DNA of 64,000 nt, taken from Gemmatimonas phototrophica (lineage in GTDB: Bacteria; Latescibacterota; UBA2968; UBA8231). The notes under the pieces are model-generated. The model searched no databases and had not been told where the DNA came from. It worked only from the letters and a program-made list of their open reading frames with translations. The DNA is taken from contig CAMAVQ010000009.1 of assembly GCA_945861755.1 (NCBI GenBank), forward strand, positions 1-64,000, given 5' to 3'. The translations under genes were made by a program, and so were the position numbers. Positions 44,289-52,384 of this stretch are shown piece after piece. The number at the start of each line of letters is the position of its first letter. Position 1 is the stretch's first letter.

Positions 44289-45607
44289 CGGCCCTCCGAC
44301 TTGAGCAGCTCGCGGGCCCGCTGCAGCTTGAGGTCCAGGGCTTTGTTTTCGGGCTGCCGGTTGGTCAGCGGCGCCCAGATGGCGATGGCCTCTTTCACCT
44401 GGCCCTGGAGGGCCAGCACGTCGCCCAGCAGTTCGACGCCCCCCAGCAGGGTGGAGTCGAGGGAGACGGCCTTCAGGAGGGTTTGGCGGGCCTGGTCCAG
44501 GTGTTTCTGGTCCTTGTACACGCTGCCCAGGTTGACATAGACAAACCCCTTGTCCGGCGCCAATTGGATGGCGGTCTGGTACTCCTGCACGGCGCGTTCG
44601 AGGTCGCCCTGTTTGTAGTAGATCAAGCCGATGTTGTTGTGGACCTCGGCCAGGGTGGGGTCCTTGCCCAGGGCGCGCTGGTAATAATCGAGGGCTTTCG
44701 GTTCGTCGCCCTGGCGCTGGTACAGGCTGCCCAAGCCCTGGTAGCTGAGGGCGTAGGTTGAATCGAGGGCCAGGGCTTTCTGGTAATGCTCCTCAGCCAG
44801 GCGCAGCTGCCCGAAGCGGGCATAGAGGGCCCCCAGGTTGTAGTGGGGCGGGGCCAGGTTGGGCGTGCGGCGCACCGCCTCCAGGTAGGGTTGCAACTGG
44901 GCGTACTGCTGCTTGAGCTGTTCGGCGCGGCCCAGGAGCAGCTGGGCTTCTCTGGTTTTGCCCTGGCGCATAAGCACCTGGCCCAAGGCGATGAAGGGTC
45001 CCGGCTCCAGGGGGGCCAGGCGGATGGCCCTTTTGAGGGTCTCGGTGGCCTGCTCGAGCTGGCCGGTCTGCAGATAACACTGGCCTAGCTGGGCCTGGGC
45101 CTGGGCATAGGCGCTGGCCGAGGAGTCGATGCGGGCAAATTGATCCACGGCGATGGGGAAGTTGCCTTCCCGCTGCTCGATCACGCCCAGGGTGTAGCGG
45201 GCCTCGGTAGATCGGGGGTCGATGTCGAGGGCTTCCTGTAGGTACCTCCTGGCCTGGGCGGCGTCGCCTTTGACATCGTAGCTCACCTTGCCCAGAGCGA
45301 TGCGCGGGGCCAGGTAGCGGGTGTCCAGCGCGGCGGCCCGCTGCAGCATGGGCTCGGCGTCCTGGAAGCGGCCCTGGGCGTGCAGGGCGGCGCCCAGCTG
45401 GTAGTGGTAGCGCGCCTCGTCGGGGGCCAGTTCCAGGGCCCGGCGGTACGCGACTTCGGCTTCGGGATAGTGCCCCTGTTGTTGCAGCCCCATGCCCGAT
45501 TCAAAGGCGGCCTGGGCTTCGGGGGAGGGGCCGGTGTTGCAGGCGATGCACAGCAGCAGGGCACCGGCCGGCCACCAGAGGCCGGCTGCAGACGTCTTCA
45601 CACCCAT
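44285..45607 (-). CDS. TPR-repeat lipoprotein
   Basis: 440 residues. Signal with lipobox LLCIAC (Cys23), then about eleven TPRs (AEVAYRRALELAPDEARYHY, ATETLKRAIRLAPLEPGPFI, ALDYYQRALGKDPTLAEVHN, AVQEYQTAIQLAPDKGFVYV) and a basic tail. It is paralogous in style to the gene that follows and shares a four-base overlap with it. It begins three bases after the second CRTAC1 gene. Function is probably scaffolding in the periplasm. Confidence 0.87.
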   Translation of the reverse strand: MGVKTSAAGLWWPAGALLLCIACNTGPSPEAQAAFESGMGLQQQGHYPEAEVAYRRALELAPDEARYHYQLGAALHAQGRFQDAEPMLQRAAALDTRYLAPRIALGKVSYDVKGDAAQARRYLQEALDIDPRSTEARYTLGVIEQREGNFPIAVDQFARIDSSASAYAQAQAQLGQCYLQTGQLEQATETLKRAIRLAPLEPGPFIALGQVLMRQGKTREAQLLLGRAEQLKQQYAQLQPYLEAVRRTPNLAPPHYNLGALYARFGQLRLAEEHYQKALALDSTYALSYQGLGSLYQRQGDEPKALDYYQRALGKDPTLAEVHNNIGLIYYKQGDLERAVQEYQTAIQLAPDKGFVYVNLGSVYKDQKHLDQARQTLLKAVSLDSTLLGGVELLGDVLALQGQVKEAIAIWAPLTNRQPENKALDLKLQRARELLKSEGR

Positions 45608-45610
45608 CGT

Positions 45611-47284
45611 TCACTCCAGTTTGGTGGATTTCTTGCTCTCGGTGAGGGTGAAACTGCGGTCCGCCGGGACCTGGCTGAAAGTCTGGACCAGGCCACTGGG
45701 CCAGCGCACCTCCAGCTGGTCGACCTGGGTGTCGGTCCCCAGGCCAAAGTGGACGCGCAGGTCGCTCTGGGACTGGAAGCTGGCGCCGCCGCAGACTTGG
45801 CGGTGCTGACTGCCCGAGGCCGAACGCAGGTCGATGCGAGCCCCGATGCCGTCGCGATTGCTCAGGGTGCCGCGCAGCCGCAGCAGCAGCCAGTGGCCCT
45901 TGTCGCCCCCGTCGTTGCGCAGCAGGGTGGGGGTGTCGTCCAGATTGGCCACTACCACGTCCAAGTCGCCGTCGTTGTCGTAATCGGCGTAGGCGGCGCC
46001 GCGGGCCACCTTTTCCAGGGCCATGCCCGGGCCGGCCTGTTGCCCCACCTCCTCGAAGCGGCCCTTCCCGGTGTTGCGGAAAAGCTGGTTGCGCTGCCGG
46101 TAGCTGAGGCCCACCCCGGCTCGGTCGATGGCCGGCATCAGGTGGCCGTTGGCGATAAAGAGGTCCTGCCAGCCGTCCTGGTCCCAGTCAAAAAAGAAGG
46201 TGCCCCAGCTCAGGAAGGGCCGGCTGGGCCCGGCGATGCCAGTGACCCCCGAGACGTCGGTGAAAAACCCATTGCTCTCGTTGCGGTACAGGGTGTCGTA
46301 GTCCTGGGCAAAGTTGGTCACCAGCAGGTCGTAGTCGCCGTCGTTGTCGTAATCGGCCATAGCCACGCCCATGCCGGCCTGGGCCCGCCCGTCGCCGCTG
46401 AAAGCGGTGCCGTTGAGCTGGGCCACGTCGGTGAACTTCCCCCCGCCCTCATTGCGGAAGAGGTTGTTGGGTTGGCCGTCGTTGGCCACGTACAGGTCCA
46501 GATCGCCGTCCAGGTCCACGTCGCCCCACACCATGCCCATGCCGAAATAAGCCGGTTGAGCGATGCCCGCAGCCTGGGTGACATCGGCGAAGCGCCCATC
46601 GCCCTCGTTGCGGAAAAGCGCGTCTCGCTGGGCGGGAAAACCCTTGGGGCCGCAGGCGGCGGGGATGCCGGTATGAGTACACCACTGGTCAAAGAAGGGC
46701 GGGCCGTGCAGCTTGAACTCGACGTAGTTGGCCACATATAGATCCAGGTCGCCGTCGTTGTCGTAATCGCCAAAGCCGCAGCCGATGCCCCAGCCCGGGT
46801 CGGCCACCCCGGCTTTGGCGGCCACCTCGGCGAAGCGGCTCCGGCCCTCGTTGCGGAAGAGGGCGTCCGGGCCCCAGCGGGTCACAAAGAGATCGGCGTC
46901 CCCGTCGTTGTCGTAGTCGGCCATGGTGCAGCCCATGTTCCAGCCCTTGAGGCCCAGGCCGGTCTGGGCGGTGGTTTCGCCAAAGGTGCCGTCACCCCGG
47001 CTGCGGTAGAGGGCATTGCCGGTGCCGGCTTGGGGTGTCTCCACGTCGGGGGCGCCGTTGGTGAAGTAGAGGTCGAGGTTGCCGTCCCCGTCGTAATCCC
47101 ACCAGCCCACCCCGGCCGACTGGGTTTCGAGGATATAGTGCTTCTCGGCGCTGCCCGAGACATTGCGAAAGGTGATGCCGGCCTCGCCGGTCACGTCGCT
47201 GAACTGCGGCAGTTCGGCGGCGGCGGCGTTCCACCAGCCCAGGGCGCAGCAGACAATGTGGATAAGGAGGACATGACTTTTCAC
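45611..47284 (-). CDS. CRTAC1/ASPIC-UnbV family FG-GAP repeat protein, secreted
   Basis: 557 residues from GTG 47284; the frame continues upstream into the neighbouring glycosyltransferase gene but that part is shadow coding. Signal peptide (VKSHVLLIHIVCCALGWWNAAAA) without a lipobox. FG-GAP propeller motifs (DYDGDGNLDLYFT, DYDNDGDADLFVT, DYDNDGDLDLYVA, DVDLDGDLDLYVA, DYDNDGDYDLLVT, DWDQDGWQDLFIA) are followed by an ASPIC/UnbV domain (SNRDGIGARIDL, VHFGLGTDTQVDQLEVRW). It is paralogous to the gene at 41050, the other CRTAC1 in this operon. No clear ribosome site precedes the GTG. Confidence 0.86.
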   Translation of the reverse strand: MKSHVLLIHIVCCALGWWNAAAAELPQFSDVTGEAGITFRNVSGSAEKHYILETQSAGVGWWDYDGDGNLDLYFTNGAPDVETPQAGTGNALYRSRGDGTFGETTAQTGLGLKGWNMGCTMADYDNDGDADLFVTRWGPDALFRNEGRSRFAEVAAKAGVADPGWGIGCGFGDYDNDGDLDLYVANYVEFKLHGPPFFDQWCTHTGIPAACGPKGFPAQRDALFRNEGDGRFADVTQAAGIAQPAYFGMGMVWGDVDLDGDLDLYVANDGQPNNLFRNEGGGKFTDVAQLNGTAFSGDGRAQAGMGVAMADYDNDGDYDLLVTNFAQDYDTLYRNESNGFFTDVSGVTGIAGPSRPFLSWGTFFFDWDQDGWQDLFIANGHLMPAIDRAGVGLSYRQRNQLFRNTGKGRFEEVGQQAGPGMALEKVARGAAYADYDNDGDLDVVVANLDDTPTLLRNDGGDKGHWLLLRLRGTLSNRDGIGARIDLRSASGSQHRQVCGGASFQSQSDLRVHFGLGTDTQVDQLEVRWPSGLVQTFSQVPADRSFTLTESKKSTKLE

Positions 47285-47322
47285 GCTAAGAATATAACCA
47301 AACTGCGGGAGGAGAGGAGCGC

Positions 47323-49500
47323 TTACCTGCCGAGGGTTTCGAGCCGGCGTTGGACCTCGGCGGCGCGTCCGTTCTCGCCCAGTTGGGTATAGGCGGCGAT
47401 GAGGGCGCGGTAGACCAGGGGTGCCCGCGGCTGGGCCTGGAGCAGGGACTGCAGGCGGGCGATGGCGGCCTGCCCCTGGCCGGCCTGCAGGTCGGCCATC
47501 GCGGTATTGACGGTTGCCTCCAGATTGTGGGGGTCCAGTTGCAGGGCCTGGGTCAGGTACTGGCGGGCGCGGGCCAGATCGCCTTGTTCCAGGCAGAGGG
47601 CACCCAGCGCATTGAGGGCTTCGGGCCGGTTTTCGATGGCTAGGGCCTGCTGGTAGGTTTGCCGGGCCTGATCCGCCTGGCCGCTGGCCTGATAGGCGCG
47701 GGCCAGATCGTAGCAGACCCAGAAATCCCGCGGCTGCCATTGTCTGGCCGCCTTCAGGTGCGGCAGTGCCTGGGCAGGCAGGGCCTGTTTGAGCAGCAGC
47801 CGGCCGTAGGAGTAGCGGGCCATGCCCGAGGTGCTGTCGATCTGCAGGGCCTGGCGCAGGTGCAGGGCGGCCGGGGTCCACTGCCCAAGGGCAGTATAGG
47901 CCTGGCCCAGAAGGATGCGGGTGTCGGGCCTTCCGGGGTTGTCCTGGATGGTGCGCAGGCCCTCGCGTATGGCTTCGGCATAGTGGTTTTGATAGAGGTA
48001 GGCGGTGGCCAGATTGTGGCGGGCGTAGTCGTAGTCGGGCTCCAGTTCCAGGGCCTTGAGCGAGTGCTGGATGGCGCGGTCGTAGTCCCCCTGGCGCAGG
48101 CAGATCTCGCCCAGGTCGCAGTAGAGCTGGGCATCGTGTGCTGGGATTGAAGCCGGGCGCAGGTTGAGGACCACCAGCAGCGCCAGCAGCGCCAGCCCCA
48201 GCCGGGACAGGCGGCCCCAGTCTCGCCCCTGCAGCGCCTTCCACAATTCGTCCAGGGCGGCGGCGGCAAAGATCAGCAGGATGGGCAGGACGGGCAGGCG
48301 GTAACGGGCGGCCACAAAAAAGAAAATCACCGAAGCCGAATAGGCCAGGACGTAGAGGTGCAACAACCCGGTCTCAGGCCGCCGCCACCACAGGACCATC
48401 CCCAGCAGGCCAAGGGGACCCAGCAGACCAAAGGGGAAGGCGATGAGATGGTCCCAGAGCAGGGCGGATAGGAGCGTGGAATGCTGGCGGCTGTAGTAGA
48501 TGTCCTGATTGCGCTTGAGTTCGGGGCCGCTCCAGAAGAGGTATAGTTTTTTTAGCAGCAGGCCCAGCCAGTCCAAGGGCTGGGCGAGGATATAGTCAGC
48601 GGACTTGCCGTAAAAATAGGCCGACTTTTCCCCGGCCCCTAGGTAGCCGGCGCGCACCGGTTCCATGACCAGGTTCTCCCATTGCCGGCCGGGATGGATG
48701 GCCACGGTGCGATCGTAATCGGGGTTGTTGCCCAGGTAGAAGTTGACCCCGCCGTTGGTGGAGATGAAGGCCCACTCACCGCCTACCAGGTAATTGCGCA
48801 GGGAGACGGGCATGACCACCAGCAACAGGGGCACCAGGAATTGGGCCCAGCGCCTGGCCAGGGGTCGGACCCAGGCCACCGGATCGGCCTGGCAGGCCCG
48901 CCACGCCTCCCACAATAGCAGGGCACCGACAAAGAGCAATATGTTGGGACGGGCGAGGGCAGCCAGGCCAGCCAGGGCCCCGGCAGCGGCCCAGTCCCGA
49001 CTGCGCCCCGCTTGTAGCGCCTGCTGGAGGCGGTGCAGCAGCAGCAGATCGAGGAAGATCTCCAGGGGCACGGCCAGCAGCTCGCCTTCGTAGTAGAAAA
49101 ACATGCTGTAGGCGGCGGCCAGGATGCCGGCCAGGCGGGCTGGGCCGGCAGGCAGCACCCGTCTGGCGATCAGGTAGATCAGCAGGCAGGAGCCGCTGCC
49201 CAGCAGCATCTGGGCCAGGCGGATGGCGGTGAAATAGGAGGTGGGGAAGAGCCAGCAAAGGCCAGCCAGGAAATAGATGTAGAGGGGGGGCTGCCAGAAG
49301 GGCTCGGGTTTGCCCCAGAACTGGCCGGCAGCGATCTGGCGGGCCTGCTCCAGGAAGACCTTGGCGTCGACTACCGGCGCGTCGTAGAAGGGGCTGTGCC
49401 GGATTTCGCTCAGGTACAGGAGGCGCAGGGCCAGGGCCCCGAGGAAGAGGGCCAGGAGGAAAACTGATTCAGTGTGTCGGTGCAGAACTCCTTTGCCCAA
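47323..49500 (-). CDS. Membrane glycosyltransferase (GT39-like) fused to TPR domain
   Basis: 725 residues starting at TTG 49500, directly adjacent to the upstream stop. About eleven membrane helices occupy residues 12-440. The first loop has FYDAPVVDAKVFLEQARQIA, the acidic pair expected in GT-C/GT39 enzymes, and AYSMFFYYEGELLAVPLEIF follows. A long periplasmic loop carries FYLGNNPDYDRT. Residues about 445-720 form seven or eight TPRs (AIQHSLKALELEPDYDYARH, ALHLRQALQIDSTSGMARYS). Membrane GT plus TPR fusions resemble O-mannosyl/GlcNAc-type protein glycosyltransferases. In this operon the likely acceptors are the secreted FTPNGDG or CRTAC1 proteins, by inference. Confidence 0.82.
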   Translation of the reverse strand: MGKGVLHRHTESVFLLALFLGALALRLLYLSEIRHSPFYDAPVVDAKVFLEQARQIAAGQFWGKPEPFWQPPLYIYFLAGLCWLFPTSYFTAIRLAQMLLGSGSCLLIYLIARRVLPAGPARLAGILAAAYSMFFYYEGELLAVPLEIFLDLLLLHRLQQALQAGRSRDWAAAGALAGLAALARPNILLFVGALLLWEAWRACQADPVAWVRPLARRWAQFLVPLLLVVMPVSLRNYLVGGEWAFISTNGGVNFYLGNNPDYDRTVAIHPGRQWENLVMEPVRAGYLGAGEKSAYFYGKSADYILAQPLDWLGLLLKKLYLFWSGPELKRNQDIYYSRQHSTLLSALLWDHLIAFPFGLLGPLGLLGMVLWWRRPETGLLHLYVLAYSASVIFFFVAARYRLPVLPILLIFAAAALDELWKALQGRDWGRLSRLGLALLALLVVLNLRPASIPAHDAQLYCDLGEICLRQGDYDRAIQHSLKALELEPDYDYARHNLATAYLYQNHYAEAIREGLRTIQDNPGRPDTRILLGQAYTALGQWTPAALHLRQALQIDSTSGMARYSYGRLLLKQALPAQALPHLKAARQWQPRDFWVCYDLARAYQASGQADQARQTYQQALAIENRPEALNALGALCLEQGDLARARQYLTQALQLDPHNLEATVNTAMADLQAGQGQAAIARLQSLLQAQPRAPLVYRALIAAYTQLGENGRAAEVQRRLETLGR

Positions 49501-52170
49501 TTAATAAACTAAGGAAAGGGTGCCGGTCTGTTGGCTAGAAGAGGTTCTGCCCACCTTGAGATGGTAGAGGTAGAGGCCGGGAGGCAGGAGGTTGCCGCTG
49601 CTGTCCTTGCCGTCCCAGGAGATCTCGGTGGTGCCGGCGGTGTGGGCTACCGGTCCGACCTGGGCCACCTGGCGTCCCGACAGGTCGAAGATGTCAACCT
49701 GGACCTGGGTCTGTTCGAGGATGAGGAAGAGGTCAAAGCTGAACACGAGCTGGTCGTTGATGCCGTCGCCGTTGGGGGTGAAAGGATTGGCGCTCAGGCG
49801 CACCGGCGAGAGGGGGTGGGTGATTTGATCGACGACCACATTGACGTCGTCAGTAGCCACCTCCGGCGTGGCGTCGCCGCCCTCGGTGGGTTGCGGGATG
49901 GTGGTTCCCAGGACACCAAGTTGGTCGTTCCACACCGCCGAGTTGAACTGCTTGGCACCGCGGAAGAGCTTGGAGGTGAAGACGATTTCGAGGCTCTCGC
50001 CGAGGCGGAAATGCCTGGCGCTCATCGGCGGTAGTTTGATCATCAGCAGTGCGGCACTGGTGGTCGAATCGACGCGGACGGCCTGGGCGAACTGACCGAG
50101 GGAATCGGCGCGGCCGGCGGCGGGCGCCAATCGCTTGGGTTGGACTTGAGCCAGGGGGTCGGCGCCGGTGCCGGCGGGTTGTTCCTGCCAGTCCTGGCCG
50201 TCAAAGCGCAGGGCGTCGATGTGGGTGGCTGCGTCAGGCACCTCGATCTCGATGCGGTTGAAGCTGCCGGTATCGCTGTCCCCGAAGAGTGGGCGCAGGT
50301 AGTAGTGGAAACTCCGGTCTTCACCCAGAGGCACCTGGGCAGGGAAGATCTCGGCCAGCACTCCGCCGCTGGCCAGAGGGCTGTCGTAGTCGAACTCGAG
50401 GTAGTCGAGGCTGAGGGCGCTTTGCTGGGAGGAGTCGAAAAGGAGGCGGAACTGGAAATAGCGGGTACCGCCGGGCAGAGGCAGGGAGACCCCGGTGTTT
50501 TTCCACTGGTCTGCGGGGAGGGTGGTGTCGATGAGGCCCTCCTCAAAACGGAAGGGGGCTGTCCAGAAGCTCCAGCCGCGCCCATCGTCGGCACCGAGCT
50601 GTTGGCCCAGTTCGTTGTACTGGAGATTGAGTTCCTCGATGCGGCCGTCGGTGAGTTTGGCCCACTTGAAGGCGGTCAGTTGCTGGCCATTGCTATCTCG
50701 GTTGTCCGAGAGGCCTGGACCCAGGCGGCGGGCATAGACATGGGTGTCGAGGGAATTGCCGGCGCGGAACTGGATGCGCACCTTGCCCTCGCCGTCCTTA
50801 CCCAGATGGCGGCCCTTCCAGCGCACCTTGCCCCAGTTGACCAGCTGGCCGGTGCGTTCGGGGAACTGGCTGGTCAGTTTAGAGGAGTCGGACTCGGCGT
50901 AGAGTTCCATCTGTTGGGCATAGCGGTGGTATCGGGGGGCGGGGGTGCCCACGTCGATGATTTCGGAGGTGAAGGAGGCGTCGGTGGGGAAGCCGTCCCC
51001 GAAGATGCCCACCTCGGCGGTCTCTACATAGACGCCGCGGGGGCTGTTCGAGATGACGTCGATGCGGCCCATTAGCACCGGCGGGTCGAACTTGAGGTCT
51101 TTGACCGCCGGGACAAACTCGGAGACGACGCTGGGGCGGAGGTTCCTCCAACCCTGGATGACCTGGGCAGTCCGGTCGATGGTGGAGGAATCGCCGTAGT
51201 TGATGTAGTAATAGGAGAGCGTCCCTCCCGGCAGGGTGGGTCGTGGCCGCATGAGGATGCGGTTGATGTAGTAGTAGCCCTGAAGAAACATGTCGATGCC
51301 GCCCAGAAGGTCGCCTCTGGCGCCGAAGGCGGTAGACAGGTTGTTGTCGAGCATGCGCCCAAAGTCCGCCCGGCCGGTCACTGAGGCGACGGAGTACTGG
51401 TCGGCGGAAACCGGATCGGCTGGTTCGTTGCGGTAGCCGAATTCGCTGGGGACCACCATCGAGGGATTGAGTGGGGTCTTGTCGGCGGTGACCCCGCCGA
51501 ATTCGCCGTCGAGGTAGCGCTCGTTGATCAAGGTAGCCAGGTTGCGGGTGCTGTCCAGGTAGATGGGTTGCAGCCAGGTGCTCACGCCTTTGGCCGCATT
51601 GTCGGCCAGCCGCGGCCCGTCCTCATCGGTCAGCCCGTCCCCATCGTTGTCCACCTCGTCAAAGGGGTCCTCGTTGGTTTTCAAGTCGTAGTCGTCGTTG
51701 CCGTTGGTGTGCCGGCCGTCCTCGCTGAGCTTGCCATCGCCGTCGTTGTCGACCTGGGAATCGGGTCCGTCCTCGTCGATGCGGCCGTCCAGGTCGTTGT
51801 CGAAATGCTCGGGCGGGTCTTCGTCGAGCTGGCCGTCGTCGTCGTTGTCGGTATTGTCGACCGGGTCTTCGTTGAGCTGGCCGTCGCCGTCGTTGTCGAC
51901 CTGGAGCTCGACGGAGTCTTCGTTGAAGAGCCCATCGCCGTCGTTGTCGATCAGTTCCACCCCGTCTTCATCCACCACCCCGTCGCCGTCGTCGTCGGTG
52001 ACGATCTCCACCGACCAGCCCCGGCCCCAGTTGAGCCGGCCGCTGACCGGCGACAGATTCCACGGCTGCTCCTGGTCCCCCACCCGCCACCGCTGGATCT
52101 CCGCCTGACTGGCCGTGGTCCCCAGCCATAGCAAGGCACTGAAGGCGATAGTGAAATAGCTCTTGGGCAT
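49501..52170 (-). CDS. Secreted FTPNGDG-domain protein with tandem DNDGDG calcium repeats
   Basis: 889 residues with signal peptide (MPKSYFTIAFSALLWLGTTASQA). Residues about 57-185 are around eight tandem acidic repeats of the type DNDGDGxxNEDxV (DDDGDGVVDEDG, DNDGDGLFNED, DNDGDGQLNEDP, DNDLDGRIDEDG, DNDGDGLTDEDG), a thrombospondin-type-3/EF-hand-like calcium rod. Beyond are two sheet domains shared with the group and the terminal module from about 795: NPFTPNGDGIND, VDIFDLSGRQVAQV, SWDGKDSSGNLLPPGLYLYH, ending LSLVY. It heads the minus-strand operon with the glycosyltransferase, CRTAC1 and TPR genes. Likely a surface adhesin or structural protein; function inferred. Confidence 0.78.
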   Translation of the reverse strand: MPKSYFTIAFSALLWLGTTASQAEIQRWRVGDQEQPWNLSPVSGRLNWGRGWSVEIVTDDDGDGVVDEDGVELIDNDGDGLFNEDSVELQVDNDGDGQLNEDPVDNTDNDDDGQLDEDPPEHFDNDLDGRIDEDGPDSQVDNDGDGKLSEDGRHTNGNDDYDLKTNEDPFDEVDNDGDGLTDEDGPRLADNAAKGVSTWLQPIYLDSTRNLATLINERYLDGEFGGVTADKTPLNPSMVVPSEFGYRNEPADPVSADQYSVASVTGRADFGRMLDNNLSTAFGARGDLLGGIDMFLQGYYYINRILMRPRPTLPGGTLSYYYINYGDSSTIDRTAQVIQGWRNLRPSVVSEFVPAVKDLKFDPPVLMGRIDVISNSPRGVYVETAEVGIFGDGFPTDASFTSEIIDVGTPAPRYHRYAQQMELYAESDSSKLTSQFPERTGQLVNWGKVRWKGRHLGKDGEGKVRIQFRAGNSLDTHVYARRLGPGLSDNRDSNGQQLTAFKWAKLTDGRIEELNLQYNELGQQLGADDGRGWSFWTAPFRFEEGLIDTTLPADQWKNTGVSLPLPGGTRYFQFRLLFDSSQQSALSLDYLEFDYDSPLASGGVLAEIFPAQVPLGEDRSFHYYLRPLFGDSDTGSFNRIEIEVPDAATHIDALRFDGQDWQEQPAGTGADPLAQVQPKRLAPAAGRADSLGQFAQAVRVDSTTSAALLMIKLPPMSARHFRLGESLEIVFTSKLFRGAKQFNSAVWNDQLGVLGTTIPQPTEGGDATPEVATDDVNVVVDQITHPLSPVRLSANPFTPNGDGINDQLVFSFDLFLILEQTQVQVDIFDLSGRQVAQVGPVAHTAGTTEISWDGKDSSGNLLPPGLYLYHLKVGRTSSSQQTGTLSLVY

Positions 52171-52227
52171 GATTTCTCTCCGGGTCGAGTCTGACGATCA
52201 GTCCTGAAACAATAAGGAAAAAGCTTT

Positions 52228-52297
52228 CGGCTCACAATATATAATTGACTGCCTATTTGACGAGGGGGGGACCTTTGGGTTTTATATATATAGGTGC
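52228..52297. promoter_or_regulatory. AT-rich divergent promoter region
   Basis: Between two divergent surface-protein genes lies CACAATATATAATTG and TTTTATATATATAGG. On the plus strand, TTGACG (52257-52262) and TTTATA/TATATA (52281-52288) are 18-20 bases apart. On the minus strand, TATATT near 52238-52243 is a -10 candidate with no good -35. Transcription starts are predicted only roughly. Confidence 0.4.
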
Positions 52298-52328
52298 TGA
52301 TGCACCGGGATTCCCGGTGCGATTTTTT
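52293..52328 (+). terminator. Leader terminator with alternative pairing (putative attenuator)
   Basis: GCACCGGG (52302-52309) pairs with CCCGGTGC (52313-52320) and is followed by GATTTTTT, a complete intrinsic terminator on the plus strand upstream of 52385. The preceding GGTGC (52293-52297) can instead pair with GCACC (52302-52306), which would break the terminator stem. Because it lies inside the predicted leader, it may act as an attenuator for the whole downstream operon. Confidence 0.6.
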
Positions 52329-52336
52329 GTGCGCCC

Positions 52337-52382
52337 AAAACCTTTTGCCCGCATCGGCAAGCTAAGTGGGCTAACAGGTTTT
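52337..52382 (+). ncRNA. Structured leader element before the 52385 start codon
   Basis: An outer stem AAAACC (52337-52342) with GGTTTT (52377-52382) encloses an inner stem GCCCGC (52347-52352) with GTGGGC (52366-52371). It immediately precedes the TTG start and covers its only AGG ribosome-like site. It may regulate initiation. No known riboswitch class was recognised. Confidence 0.4.
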
Positions 52383-52384
52383 CT

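Noticed and set aside
41100-47200. Periodic GTCGTTGTCGTAATC-type repeats as a DNA element
   Set aside because: They encode FG-GAP calcium motifs (DYDNDGD) in the two CRTAC1 genes at regular blade spacing.
47285-48244. Long extension upstream of the second CRTAC1 gene
   Set aside because: It overlaps the glycosyltransferase-TPR gene in another frame and lacks family similarity; the signal peptide begins at the GTG at 47284.
51615-52000. Apparent tandem DNA repeat or CRISPR-like array
   Set aside because: The periodicity comes from protein-level DNDGDG calcium repeats with variable units and no spacers.
52293-52382. A known riboswitch (c-di-GMP, cobalamin, TPP) upstream of 52385
   Set aside because: The conserved cores of these classes are not present; only generic hairpins can be supported.
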